Below, piece by piece: positions 10,836 to 23,014 of a stretch of 64,000 bases of DNA. A program made the position numbers and the translations under genes. The stretch's first letter is position 1, and the number at the start of each line of letters is the position of its first letter. This stretch comes from Perognathus longimembris pacificus (taxonomy: Eukaryota; Chordata; Mammalia; Rodentia; Heteromyidae). A model generated the notes under the pieces. It made no database searches and was not told the origin of the DNA. It was given only the letters and a program-made list of their open reading frames with translations. The stretch spans positions 34,999,332 through 35,063,331 of the forward strand of contig NC_063172.1 in NCBI RefSeq assembly GCF_023159225.1, read 5' to 3'.

Positions 10836-13800
10836 TAAATATATTAGCAAAAGAGGAAAGTTGTATTCTTAGGTAAAACTGCTGTTTTTAGAGAGTGTCT
10901 GCATTTATCTTTGGGTTTTCTTGGTCATGTTTGAGGGGTCTGATAGCATTAATGGGCTTTACCCCACATGGAGCTTTGAGCTTATTGTAACACTGCACAC
11001 CGATCCCAGGTCAGTGTGATGCGTGAAATCAATTTATTTGAATCTCTTTGCCTCTATAGGAATCTGGCAGCATGCCAGTTGTTTTCATTTAATGTTCTTT
11101 GTGTTGAACACAGACAAGCAGGCATGCTTTTGTGTTCTTCTTTCTTTTGGTCTCTGTCGCTTTCAGCCAGTATTTTACTCTATGGAATTTGAAGTGTATT
11201 ATATGACACTAATCATTGCTTAATATGTATGCCTATATATAGGTTCCTTTCTTTCTTTTAGGGAATATTTTTGTTATTCCTGAGTTGTAATGATGACTTT
11301 GTGTGCAAGACATATTTTAAAATTTTTAAGATTTTACTGTAAAAAAATAAATCAGGTCATAGCTTGTACTTCTTTGTATTAATGACAGTTAACCAAACTT
11401 GAAATAGCCAATTAATTACATGGCACAGGAATGTGTGATTTGTAAACTGGATTATCAAAATCATTTCAAGAACATTTATTTTTACATTTGAAGAATCATA
11501 AACATTTTCCTTTAAGCAACGCATGTCAAGACACCAATGTTTTGTCTTGATTTGTTATCTCTGAATTTTTAGGAATTTTTTTTGTTTTTCTTTTGTAAAA
11601 TTTGGAGGCCCATGTCTGGGAATAGCACCGAGATTTTTACTGCAAATAAATTCAGACCATTGCATGGATGTTTTTGTAGGCAGCAGGATTTGTTTCTGGG
11701 TCAGCTTTAGGAAGAGGTGGAGAAGGAAATGCTGGAGAGTGGAAGGAGAATGTTCTGTTGATGCTCCAGGCAGTTCTTGCGGAAGTTGATATGCAGAACC
11801 ATGGAGCCAGGGCTCTGGGGTCAGGCTCATACCCAGCAGCCCTGCTTCCTTGTTTAATTACCTGAAGAGCAAAACAGGCAGGCTGGGAGTGTGTGAAACC
11901 CCAGTATCTCTCTCAGCAGCCTGGCGCTCTGACATCCTGCTAGGCCAGCCCTGTCTGTGGGCCAGAGTCAGGCTGGCTCACACCCTAGGTTCCTTTCTTT
12001 CAGGAGGCATTGTGTGCATGAGGGTTTATTCAAGAATCTTAGGTTCCTGCCAACACTGTGTCCCCTGCTCTCTCCTCTGAACTACAATGACAGATACAGT
12101 TGATTAAAAACATTTTTTCAAGGATTTATATATTTGCCTGTTTTATTTTATGCTTCTGGCCTTGCTGTAAAATAGCCTCTTTTACCCTGACATATATTAA
12201 CCAGTGGAAGACTGGTCTTAGTTTATTGGGTTCTTATTGTTTTAAATCCTGTGATAGATATAGTGTCCAATATTCACTGCTCTTTTTGGATCAAACTTAT
12301 TTCTGCTCCTTGCAGAACTGAGAATGTTTGGAAGAAGCAGTTTTGTGATCTTTATCTGTACATGAAAATGAGAACAGTCCATTTTAAAAGAAAGATAAAA
12401 GAATTCTATTGAGTACCACCGCCCCTACCTTTTCTTGGAATTCCAGTATGGTCTGAATTTGTTGTGTGGAGGGCCATACTCATTGATGAGTCTGGGGTTG
12501 GTGAGAAATAACGTATGTGTCTACATGTTGAGGTGAGCATAGGATAAATATTCCATTTTGGAGATGGAGCCACTCCACCTTTGGAATCTAACAAGGTATT
12601 ATTACCAAGAGGAAACTCAGAAGGTTCTTGTTCCACAATATGGGCTCCTGGCCTGTTCTCACTGTGGGTGGGGCAGCACAAGTGGTGGTGGGGTTTCCTG
12701 CACAGAGAGGGAGAAGGGTGAGTGCATGTGCAATGATTTGGTTTTTCCAACTACTTCATTAGGGTTCTGTCATGCCGTCCAAAGGGCAGTTACCCTTTAG
12801 ATGCACATTAAGCATCTCCCATTAATGTTAATAGACATTGTGGGCATGTGCAGAGAGCAATACAGACTTCTGCCTAGGTGAGAAAAAAAAAAAAGCAGAA
12901 CTTCAGGGAATTGTTTCTGTTTTTTTCACCACCAATATATTCATTGTTTTATAAAGAATAAATGGATTAGACATTGTAAGGAAGAGTTAGATAGCAATTT
13001 TGTATTTGTGTACCTCTCCAGTGGAAAGTTTATAACCAGTTAAATAATTGGGATAGCCTGTGCTGAACTGGCATCATTGTGATCTGTATTAGGCACTCAT
13101 GAAAGTAGCTATGCCATACCTGTTATGTGTATCCGCAAGCATGTGCCTGTTTATCTTCTGCCTGCTGCATTTCTTTCAGAATATTGATCTTTTCAATATC
13201 AGTATATGCATCACAAAAGAAAACATATGAATATATTTCTAGCCCCAGTTCAATGCTCCTAACTCATTTCTCCTGCCCATGGAGAGGTCCTTGGTACCTC
13301 CTCCTCTCCCGTTTCAAGCTCCCAACTTTGTGACTGTTCTGTGCATCTAGAGCTGCCTTACAAGCATGTCACATTAGCTCCATTTGCAGCATAAGTCATA
13401 GCAGCAGAGAGAGGATATAATGTGAGAAAAAATGAAGAGGGCATTGAAAGTGAATGGGGAGAATTGTGGTTTGCAGGTGGTGTCAGGAGTTAATGAACAA
13501 AATGTGAAAAAGAAAATGAAGTTGGTGCCTTGTGTTAAGTGTGCTCAGTAAGAAAAATAATCAATCTTTAGCATCGAATGGGGGAAAGGAATTGCTCTCT
13601 AGAAAATAGAGCTGTGGACTTGTATTAGTTTAATAGTAGGAGTGAAAAAAGGATATTTAGACATAACATCATTTTGGCACAAATTACATATTTTAATGCA
13701 ATTATTGGCATATACAATTAAGAATAATTTTAATAAAGGATCAAAGTGAAGATAGAAATTTTCATGCAGACAGAGAATTAAATTGTTGTGGCCTGTGGGT

Positions 13801-13844
13801 TTTAACCACTTTTCAATGAATTCCAGTATATAAAATACTAAATA

Positions 13845-14075
13845 ACTAGGCACAGATGGCTCACACCTATAATACTAGCTACTCCAGAAGCTGAGATCTG
13901 AAGATCAACTTCAAAGCCAAGGTGGGCTGGAAAGTCCATGAGACTCTAATTTTCAATAAACTACTAAAAAAGCTGGAAATGGAGTGTTAGACTTAAGCAA
14001 ACAAGATCAGGGACATTGCTCAGGTACTGAGTTCAAGGCCCAGAACTGGCACAAAAACAAAAAACATAATACAAC
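13845..14075 (+). mobile_element. B1-composite SINE
   Basis: The B1 half reads 'cacctataatactagctact', 'gctgagatctgaagatc' and 'ggctggaaagtccatgagac'. The right module has 'agcaaacaagatcagggaca', 'ttgctcaggtactgagttc' and 'aaggcccagaactggc', with an A-rich tail. The first part of the right module carries an internal deletion relative to the copy at 46190. Confidence 0.75.
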
Positions 14076-17000
14076 AACAACAAAAACATTAAGTTATATC
14101 CTGCTTGGTCTTGTGTTAGGAAGGGGCAGGAATAATGCAACCCTTGATGCAAACATCAATTTTAAAAACTTACATTGAAGAGCAAATATACTGAGCTGGG
14201 AATTATTTGAACAAAGCAGTTCCGCTGTAAACATTTGTAATAGAACTCAGTGTAGCCTGTGAAAGTTGCTTCTTGGTAAGTTTGAATTTGTTTTTAAATG
14301 TGAGAAATTAGTATGCATGCATAGGTTTGGGCAATTTGCAATGTGGAGAGAGAAGTGGATAGTTTGTTAGAGATAAGAGTCCTGTGAAAACAGAATATTG
14401 TAAAAAATTTCTGGGGTGTTTTTTTTATTGCTGTGTATTTGCTCCACCTGGTGGATTTTGTTGAAAGTGTTTTAATCCATGTTAATGAAAAGAAAACCGT
14501 TTAGACAATTTCTCTGAACTATAGGAAGATGAATCTTTTGTTTCCTTTTTGTTGCTGTGTAAAATAGTTTAATTCCTATGTAGGTGAAAAAAATTTCTGT
14601 TTAGTTCTTTGTATTTAAAGTTTTATATATATGCATATATTCCTATTTATACATGTTCAAAGTGTACTGCACATTTTAGTTCTGGGAAATACAGAAAAAT
14701 AGATGCAAATAACTATCACATATAATTTCACCATCCAGAACCATTGCATGATTTTTCTTTTAATTTTACAATAGATGTTATCAGAAGATAGCCAATTTGA
14801 ATTTGAACTTGCTTAAGTATAAGAGGAATGTGAACTATTGTGCCAAAATGTGACAATAAGGCTGAGGCTGATTATAATTATTTTTGAACAAGTGCATCTC
14901 ATAGAATGGAGGCTCCAAAAAATTAATGATTTATCACTGTTTAACATGAAGTGCTTTCATTAAACTATATGTCTACAGAAATTAAAGGTAGGGGAGATTA
15001 AAGGTATCTCACGCATTCCCTGGGCTACTGGTGGGATAGTTAATGTCTGTTCTTTGCTGGGCTTGCACAGATTGCTTTCTCTGGAAATCTTAAGGATTCA
15101 GTTGTGCTTTGATCATCTTATTGTTTTCTTTAGGTTCTTCTTCTTTTTTTTTCTCCCTGCTTCCTTTAGGCTCTAACAGCTTATAACAGAAGGTGAAGTT
15201 TTGAAAACAGTGTCTCCATATGCAAGGGATTTGGAGACCTTTTTATTGTCTCTAAAATTGTCATTCATAGTCCTCATTAGCATTTATTGTTGCAAGCGTA
15301 CAAGCAGAAAATGTGAAATTGGTATGTCATGAATAGCCCCACAGAGCTCTGGAGCCCTCCGATTTCGCCTGCAGTGTGGTGTGGGCTGGGCTTGAAGGGA
15401 AAGCTGTCCAGATGGCTGCCTGCACAGAGCAGAGCTGCAGGTTTTGTCTCTGGTGCTGAGAGGAGGGAAAGTTCATTGGAGCATAAGCTATCACCCTTGC
15501 GTTTTAACAAAACTAACTCGCCATTAGTCAAGATGGGAAGGTGGTGACATTGAAACAAAGGTTTTCCATATAGTGTTACAGTCCTTGTCACATGAAGATG
15601 GGTTGGATTGTTACATGCCTTCTGTATTGTCTGAGTCAGGTTTGTGGTTATACAAAATGTGAGGCGACTATAAACAGGAACTTATTTGCAGATTTATACT
15701 CCAGTGTATATTTTTTAAGATTGGTTTTAGAAAAAAGACATGCTTTCGTTCAGCCATGTAGGCTAATAAGAGAGTATTTTACTTTTAAGAAAATTAAATA
15801 ATTTAATCCCTTCTTATTGCCTGTGGAAGAATCTACATTTTAACATTGAAATTATTAGATATTGAAAATCAAAAGTTGATGGCAGCAAAATCAAACCAAA
15901 CCAAAAAACCCTGTGTAATATATTGTGATATTTTAATGACACTGTCACTGTTGGAAATCATTTGTAATAATTAAAATGATAGGCTTTAAGTATTTCTAGC
16001 TAGTAGTTTTTATTTCAAACAGATTTTATTTTTGCAAAAATACACATGTATGCATCTCGCATACATAACTGTACTTTCTATACATTTTTAAAATTAATGT
16101 CTGAAGAAAATTACATCCCATCCAGAGTTCAAAATCAAATGTATTGTTCAAAAAACCATCAAAATGCTTGTATTATTTTGTTCTGTAGATACTGAAGATA
16201 GAGAAAGATATGGAAATAAGTTAGCTTCTCATTTTAGGAAGTCATTATTTGTTCTTCGAAATCCTTAGAGTTTGGTACTTCCAAATGACAGTTTTAGGAC
16301 CTGTTATGAACTCACTGTAACTAGGGATGATACAATAATCTAAAGGACCTCAGTCTATGACTTAACAAAAGACTTAGGTGAAGTATTTCCATTATGACTT
16401 CTAGCTTTCTGCCTTCCATTTGCCCAGGCCAAGTGGAACTTTTCAAAACACCATAGCTCATCTTCTCTATGGATCAGTGCATTGGAGGGTGACTTGCCAG
16501 TTTCGTTAGAACTGATCCAAGCAGGGAAGCTTTTCTGCCTCTGTAATGTCTGTATAATCACCCATTAAAGCAAGCTTCCTCTCTCTAGCATGTTTCCTTT
16601 GAGTTGATTATATCTTAATGCTAGCACTCAGGCCCTCTCAGACAGCCCTAAATAACCCTTTGACCCCATGATGTTTATACACCCTCCAAATTCTTAAGGT
16701 GGCAATCACAAACCTCTGTTCTTTTGTCATTTAGGCAGAGCTCTTGTGGGCAATCTCTGTAGAAGTAGAGGATGTGCACGTGTTTGCCAATCATTTCTCC
16801 CAAAGGAAATAGTTGAGGGAAATGCTGTGAATGTGTCTAGCTGTTTATAGCAGACTTTTAGAGAAAGGAGCTAAAATGACAGATAACCTCTTACCCTGAT
16901 GTTGATGGAATAGTTAAGTGAACTTTTTAGCTTTTTTTTTTTTCTAACTCTACTCATTTCTTTGTGATTGGCTGTGTCTTACCTTATAGGCCCAAACATA

Positions 17001-19581
17001 AGATACTATTTTTCTTCTTGCAAACTAAAGTGTAATTGGATTTACCTTTGTTGGGAGACAATCTATTATGGCCTTTATTTAATACGGTTTTGGATGTGTT
17101 TCAGTGGCAGAAACAAATTAATGTACATTTTTATTAGGTGTTGTATTCATTTAATTGACTGTCAGGGTGATGAGAAGTTAGGAAATCATCCAAAAGAGAA
17201 GTCCATCTCCCTTAGCCCAACAGCTCACTCGTTAGGTAGGTTTGCCCTGTCAGTGGGATGCCTTTAGAAAACACTAATAGCTTCCAGCTGGGTGGAAAAT
17301 CAGAACCTTTGGGGTCTGACAAAACTAGCAGATTTGAATTTGAAAGCAGAGCTAATGCCTCCATTTTATTTTTTACCACTCGCCCATAAAACATTATTTT
17401 CCAATATGTCAGCCTCATTTGGTGGCCAGTGGTCTGAAATTGAAAGTGGAACAAGCAAGTGGAGAAATCTGGACATTAGTGAGTCCGCCCTTTCAAACTG
17501 GTGTGCCACTTAGTGGAAGGGTCTCTTCTAAGAGCAGGGGGGGTCTTAATGACCATTCATCAATGCTACTTGGCTGATCATTGAGTGCCTTCTCATTCAG
17601 TTTATCTAGTCTTGCACATAAAAAAGTCAGAATACTCCTTATTCAGCTTTGTTAAAGCCAACTAGAAGTAAAATGCTCCATTTGAACCTATTTTGCCCTT
17701 GTTTTTTCACTTTGTTAACGCAGCCCTGCTTAAATGAGTGCCTTTATTGGGTCGGTTAGAATATCTGAAACTATTAATTCTCTTGTATTGAATAGCTGGT
17801 GGCAGGCCAGAGCAGATGGGGTAGGAAAGTATTTGGTTGGGTGTATTGCTTTCAATTAGGATCAATGAGGTTTCAGCTACTTTGAATTAACTCACTTAAT
17901 ACCCACTGTGTGCAGTCACAATGTATCACAACAACCTTCTAGAAGCAGGAGGGAAGTTGAGGAAAATGGTGGAAAAACTTTAGATCGTTCTTCCCCAGGG
18001 TGGAGATCTCTCATTAACTGTAGACAGTGTCAGTAGATTGCTAGACCCTATGGCCAAGTGAGTCTGAACAAAGGAAAAATGTGTACTGAAGGGTTATTCT
18101 GTTGAAGAACTGGAAAATACCTTGGAGAAATACAACACTCTAATGTTTTGTTAATAAGTGATCCAAAGTTACTGTCACAAAACAATTCATAAATGTACTT
18201 TTTAAAAGACTCCATCATTTCTTTCTTGACTGAATTTATGAATTCCTGACTGGTGATTTACAGGTTTCTCATTAAAAATTGCTTTAAAAAATGATCTGTG
18301 TTCACAACTAAAAGACATATGTTAACACACATAGCTGGGCTGTGAAAGTACTTAGTTGTTAATGTATTCTCTCTTGTTTTGAGTATATTTTAATTTTATG
18401 ATAGGTTAGTGGTGATAAAGGACCATGTTTTGTGCTGGAGAATAACTTTCACAACATATAGTCTTCTTTTCCCCCCTTCCATTCACCTACTGAAATGCAT
18501 TTATCATGTATTGATTGTCTATTTTTATTATACATTTTGGATGTTAGAGAGCTTGGCTCCTTGTTCTCTTTTATTAAAAGAAAAGTTATTTCTGTCTAAG
18601 TCACTGTGAAGAGCTACATATTCACGTTTTCCAGTTCAGGGAGAAATGCCAAATGGAGTTACCTCTCCACTTGCCTCTGTGGATCCAAGAATAAGATGGG
18701 GAAGCTGGCTCCATGAGGAAAATGCTGAACTAGTCTCAGATGCACACACATTCCGTTAGGCCCTTTCTACCATCAGACTTCTAGGTGAGAATCTCCAGGG
18801 ATCCAGGTTTTGTTGACATGGATCAATTTAAAGTGGCAATTACTGTAGTCAGATAACAGCTTAAAAAGCCTTTTTACACATAGAAAAGATACATAATCAC
18901 ACAGCATATGGAAGTTCAATTTTCTGAGCTGTAGTTTAGGGGCTTGCAATGTACCGATATTAAGACCCAGTTTTAAAACTAGATATCATCCAGTTTTCTT
19001 AAAGTGTATTGCATTTTTGTCATATGATTTTCTATTTTAGAAATGATTCACCATGCATATTGATGAAAGGTTGGGTTTCCCACTGTGAAAATGTTCTCTT
19101 TCTAACATAGGTATAGTATTAAAAAAATCAGTAGTATGTAGCGTGGAGTGGCTTTTAAAAAATACTCCTTTACAAAATGAAAGTCTTCAGATTTAGGATG
19201 CTGGATTCCATTCCATAAAGGGCCTTATAGCAGTGCTTAATTGATTATCACACTCATGCCCGCGATAAAGCTTTCTGTCATAAGAATGTTTGAGCTTGGT
19301 GCTTAACTGAACTGAAATCCATTACACAGAACCTCATTACAAGTGACATCCAACTAAGATGAACAAAAAGATTGGCCTCATAAATAGGGTGCAGTATACT
19401 ATTAGTGACAGAACAGAGTAATCATTATGAATTGTAGTCTTTTTACAAGTTGGCTCTGACAATGATGGATTTTTGAGGGGTTCACTGACTGAAGCAATGC
19501 TTCTGGAGTACAGCGTTGGGGGGCTGTATTAGTTCTTATTGATTGGTACTCTTTATCAAAGATGGTACATTTTTATTTGGA

Positions 19582-19584
<3 letters not shown>

Positions 19585-19619
<35 letters not shown>
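19585..19619 (+). repeat. (GT)n microsatellite
   Basis: About 17 uninterrupted GT units. Confidence 0.97.
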
Positions 19620-19621
<2 letters not shown>

Positions 19622-19691
19622 TTGAAACATTCTTTAGAGGAGATATAGGAAGAGTTAATGGGTAGAACTATTGCTTCTGTTTTCAGATGAA

Positions 19692-19715
<24 letters not shown>
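19692..19715 (+). repeat. Poly(T) run
   Basis: Twenty-four consecutive T. I see no SINE body attached on either side, so this is a stand-alone homopolymer or the last trace of a decayed retroelement tail. Confidence 0.9.
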
Positions 19716-19722
<7 letters not shown>

Positions 19723-20671
19723 CTTGGAGGTACCAAGTAGGAAAAATTAAAAGTCAATCTGACAAGAGCTAAAAAGCATATGGAAAGTGTAGAATAAGCA
19801 AAGGTCATATTGAGGACTGCCAGAACAGCAAGGGTTAAAGGGGATGCTTCTGTTTGTCATGTTCACTGAGCTTGCACTGAGCTGGTCTGGTCGGAATCCT
19901 GAGTAGAATTGTTGCTGTGCTTCTGATGGCACATACCTTAGAAAGGTAAAGCCTCAGGGACCTACCTCATCATGCCATGTGCCCCGTTGTTAAAACAAAC
20001 AAACACAGACCAGGAAAGATTTGCAAGTGTTACATTGAAGAAGAGTTTTAGAAGAGAACATTATTTTCTTTCTGCCTGGCATTTTTGTGTGTTTAGAAAA
20101 AGGTATGTAAGGCAGGCAGGCCTATGTTTCTCCTATGAGGCAAGGATGTTTTACAAAGGACTAAAGAGGGACTGCTGAGAAGAAAATAGCCAGCTTTAGA
20201 TAAAGCACTATAACAAAGGCTCCCAGTTTTATATATCATGGTGTCCATTAAAGCTTAATAGGGAAGAGTCCATTGAACCTGGCTGGGTGTGTGTTATTCA
20301 TGGGCAGGATAAACATTTAAAGGTGTGCAAAAATCAGGCATGATTGTTCTTCTTTTGAAAAGGCTTTACAATGAAGATTTTGTTTTAATCTCCCATGGAT
20401 CTCTATAGAAGGTGGAGGAGAGTAAGCTGACAATGTTTGGAGCACGTCAACACAGGGATCCCAGGGGGTTAAAAGCACTCTAGTAAAATAAAAGTCGTTA
20501 GATTCTGCTTCTCAAAGGTGTTCTATTTTACACACACTACTGAGAAGCCAACAAAAAGAATGCTTGTGATACTTAGTTCTGTGTGATAAGCTGGCACAAT
20601 ACACAAAGTCCTACAAAATGTTGTTGTTTTTTTTAGACTGGGATTTCCAATTCTGTAAAGAAGTTGTGAGG

Positions 20672-20672
<1 letters not shown>

Positions 20673-20731
<59 letters not shown>
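20673..20731 (+). repeat. (CT)n microsatellite upstream of exon 1a
   Basis: About 29 uninterrupted CT units, roughly 400 bases upstream of the CpG-rich exon 1a region. CT/GA repeats near promoters can form H-DNA or bind GAGA-type factors; here that is only inference. The Arg/Glu-rich minus-strand frame is an artefact. Confidence 0.97.
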
Positions 20732-20736
<5 letters not shown>

Positions 20737-21161
20737 AATGTGGTTATGTCTATTGAGAAGATGAAGGAAGCTTTTTATGTGAGATAGTGGTTTGGTGGGG
20801 ACAGGGGCAGGTCTCCAATTTCCATCTTTTGGCATGGTAAGAGTTAACTTTGAACTAGGATGGGGGGGGCAGCAAATGAATTATTCAGCATTTAGCTTAT
20901 CTTTCTGCATTTCACTTTTTTTTTGGGAGGGGGCTCTGGAACTTGCCAAGAGAGGTGCAGCAGCAGGGAAGGGGAGGCAAGGGTTGTGATACTTTGCACA
21001 CACATCCCTGTCATTGTTCTGCCTGAAGAGACAGGGCTGGGTTCAAGGCCACATGTGCGCCTGTCATCCTCCACATTTCTGCTCCAAGTGCAATCCGGAG
21101 TGTCAGCTCTCCATCTGTCTCTGCCTGGCAGGCGCACGCGCCCAGCACCCTGCCTCGGGCC

Positions 21162-21182
21162 ATGCCGCCCCAGCCCCTCTGA
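21162..21182 (+). other. Upstream ORF 1 in exon 1a leader
   Basis: ATG-CCG-CCC-CAG-CCC-CTC-TGA: six codons and a stop. The context has G at -3. It lies in the leader only if the exon extends this far. Confidence 0.4.
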
Positions 21183-21225
21183 AGGCCCTCCTCCACCGCC
21201 CCGCGCGCATTCCAGAACAGGAGGC

Positions 21226-21258
21226 ATGAGCCCGCAAAGGCAGCGCGCTTGCTCTTAG
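21226..21258 (+). other. Upstream ORF 2 in exon 1a leader
   Basis: Ten codons starting MSPQRQRACS and ending TAG at 21256-21258, with G at -3. It ends 39 bases before the MTG8a ATG, so reinitiation is conceivable. It is small and basic, probably acting through translation rather than as a product. Confidence 0.45.
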
Positions 21259-21297
21259 GACAGAGCAGCTTTCCTGTGTGGTACGCTGGATTCCAGG

Positions 21298-21304
21298 ATG
21301 CCTG
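21298..21304 (+). CDS. RUNX1T1: RUNX1T1 exon 1a, coding part (MTG8a start: Met-Pro)
   Basis: Only ATG-CCT-G is coding, followed by donor GTGAGT at 21305. Joined to exon 2 this reads M-P-D-R-T-E-K-H-S-T-M-P-D-S-P, the known start of the 577-residue MTG8a isoform of RUNX1T1. The ATG has A at -3. The phase (1) equals that of exon 1b, so the two first exons are interchangeable. Relative to MTG8b the product lacks the 27-residue basic N-terminal extension and is otherwise identical. Far too short for ORF finding, it is identified by splice logic and the conserved downstream exon. Its position between exon 1b and exon 2 agrees with the human gene order. Confidence 0.88.
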
Positions 21305-22259
21305 GTGAGTGAGCTCGGTTCTGTGATCTTTCTGCTATGGTAGGGAAGGAAGCTTACTTTTTATTATGCACGGAAAATGCAACGCGGTTGCCCCACTGCT
21401 TGTGGAGATTAGTGAGGGCAGGAAGAGGTTGTGAGTGACAGAGGTGTGGTTGGAAGGTGACATAAAGAAAGTCATCAAGATCTGAATGGAGAGGTGCAGG
21501 GTGTGGAGTCCTAAAATTTGAGAGGTGTGTTTTCAAAGCTGAAGGTGGGGCGGGGTGTGGGGGGATGTGGGGAAGTGGGTAGGCAGGCAACTATAGATGT
21601 TTTGCTGGAGCAGTTTATTAGAGGAGTTTAGTTCCAGTGGAAAAAGTATTGTTTCTCTTCTGGATTTCAGGACTGTCAGCTGTGCCTTGCATCCTGGAAA
21701 CTGCATCTGTGGAGAGAGAGTTTTCAGATTATGGCAGAACCCTGGTAGAAGGGCTCTTTAAAAAGCTGTTTATGTCAGGGAGAGTGAAGGAAGCTTTGAA
21801 ACTATAAGGAATTTCAGTCTTTTCCTAAATCATAGTATTTAGATGTCATCAGGCAAATAATTGAAATCTGTCCATTAAAAACTTTAAAAAAAAGTCTGTG
21901 GAATTAGTGAAGCTGTTGTGGTCGTAGAAACTGAATGCATGACAATTTCCGCTGAAAAATATTATCTTTGGAACCTAGAGTGTTTCTGTGATTGTTGCCA
22001 GGGAAGTCTGTGCTTGTGACGAAGCCTGGCCTGGGAAATAGGGTTGTTTCTCCCGCTCTCAAGAACTGTCTAAATTGCCCTGTGCTGAATGTGGAGCAAC
22101 CTATCTCCAGATAAAGAGAGGACATTCAGAGATCCTCTAGCTGGCCGATTTGTGATTATTTGGGTAGGACCGGCTTAGAAGAGGCTGTGCTTGGTCAGGG
22201 TTTGTACACCTCACAGATGGTGTTTTGAAACATTATCTGCCAGTTTTCTGCAACCACAG

Positions 22260-22260
<1 letters not shown>

Positions 22261-22307
<47 letters not shown>
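22261..22307 (+). repeat. (TG)n microsatellite
   Basis: About 23 uninterrupted TG units, roughly 950 bases inside intron 1a. Confidence 0.97.
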
Positions 22308-22309
<2 letters not shown>

Positions 22310-22969
22310 GTATTGCCAGTTGTTAGAGGAATGTCTCTCCCTTTAGGATGAGTCCATCTTTATCATCATTGATATACATACAGAAAGGGTGTGTTTGGGA
22401 TAACATTGCACTTTTCCTTCCTTAGTTCTGTAGACAAGGAATGTATGTGTGTAGTTGAAAGATGGAGAAAATCAATTTGCAAAAAAAAAAAAAAGACAAT
22501 GAGGTCTTTGAAAGGTCATTTTAACTCTTTAGGCTCTTGTCTTGATTTATATGTACCATTCAACTCAGGAGGAAATGTTGTCTGGAAATATAATCAGGAA
22601 TTGGTGTGAATGTGCTTGTGCTTTTTATTTTATCTGCCTATTAGAGCTCAGTTTCATGGGATTTTTATGTCACAATTCAAATGTGCTTTGTTTTCTATGC
22701 TCCTAACGAATATATGTTAAATGATCTTGAGGAGTGTATATGTGAATTTGGCAAAACAAAGCACCACCATAAACCAAAGGCACTTGTTAAGGATAATAAA
22801 TAAAAGAGATTACTGAGGACCCTGCTGCTTCTTCTTCAAGTAGGCTCCCAAGCATCCTTACTTAAAATGCATTGAACTATATAAGGCTTTAGAGTCATTG
22901 TAAGTTTGTTTTAGTGTAAGGTCATTAATATCTGACTGGTTTTGTACCAGTGATCTAAAGTGTGGGCAC

Positions 22970-22973
<4 letters not shown>

Positions 22974-23011
<38 letters not shown>
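22974..23011 (+). repeat. (CT)n microsatellite
   Basis: About 19 uninterrupted CT/TC units. Confidence 0.97.

Positions 23012-23014
<3 letters not shown>

Larger units (their letters stand above)
7408..20999 (+). other. RUNX1T1: RUNX1T1 intron 1b (between alternative first exons)
   Basis: About 13.6 kb of AT-rich intron, starting with donor GTAAGG. For an exon 1b transcript the intron continues to 54824, skipping exon 1a. Repeats inside are listed separately (B1, IDL-Geo, B1-composites, TG and CT microsatellites). Between about 14.1 and 19.5 kb I see little repeat sequence and no gene; it may hold conserved non-coding elements, which cannot be judged without alignment. Confidence 0.8.
21120..21260 (+). 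promoter_or_regulatory. RUNX1T1: Small CpG-rich cluster at exon 1a
   Basis: Roughly a dozen CpGs lie in about 140 bases (for example 'ggcgcacgcgccc' and 'ccgcccc gcgcgc'), against almost none in the surrounding kilobases. In a mammal this usually marks an unmethylated promoter. It coincides with exon 1a, supporting a separate MTG8a promoter. It is small for a formal CpG island. Confidence 0.6.
21000..21297 (+). other. RUNX1T1: RUNX1T1 exon 1a 5' leader / promoter-proximal region (start uncertain)
   Basis: The DNA upstream of the MTG8a initiator is GC-rich. The 5' end of the exon cannot be fixed. No TATA box is visible. A pyrimidine-rich stretch ending CTGGCAG at 21125-21131 could be a splice acceptor, which would start an exon at 21132; the CpG cluster argues instead for a local TSS. 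Two short upstream reading frames (21162-21182 and 21226-21258) would lie in the leader. Confidence 0.55.

Noticed and set aside
15277..15591. Overlapping frames of 72-104 residues on both strands near 15.3-15.6 kb
   Set aside because: No splice signals, family resemblance or codon bias; GC is locally higher, which lengthens random frames. Could be a conserved non-coding element, but that cannot be judged here.
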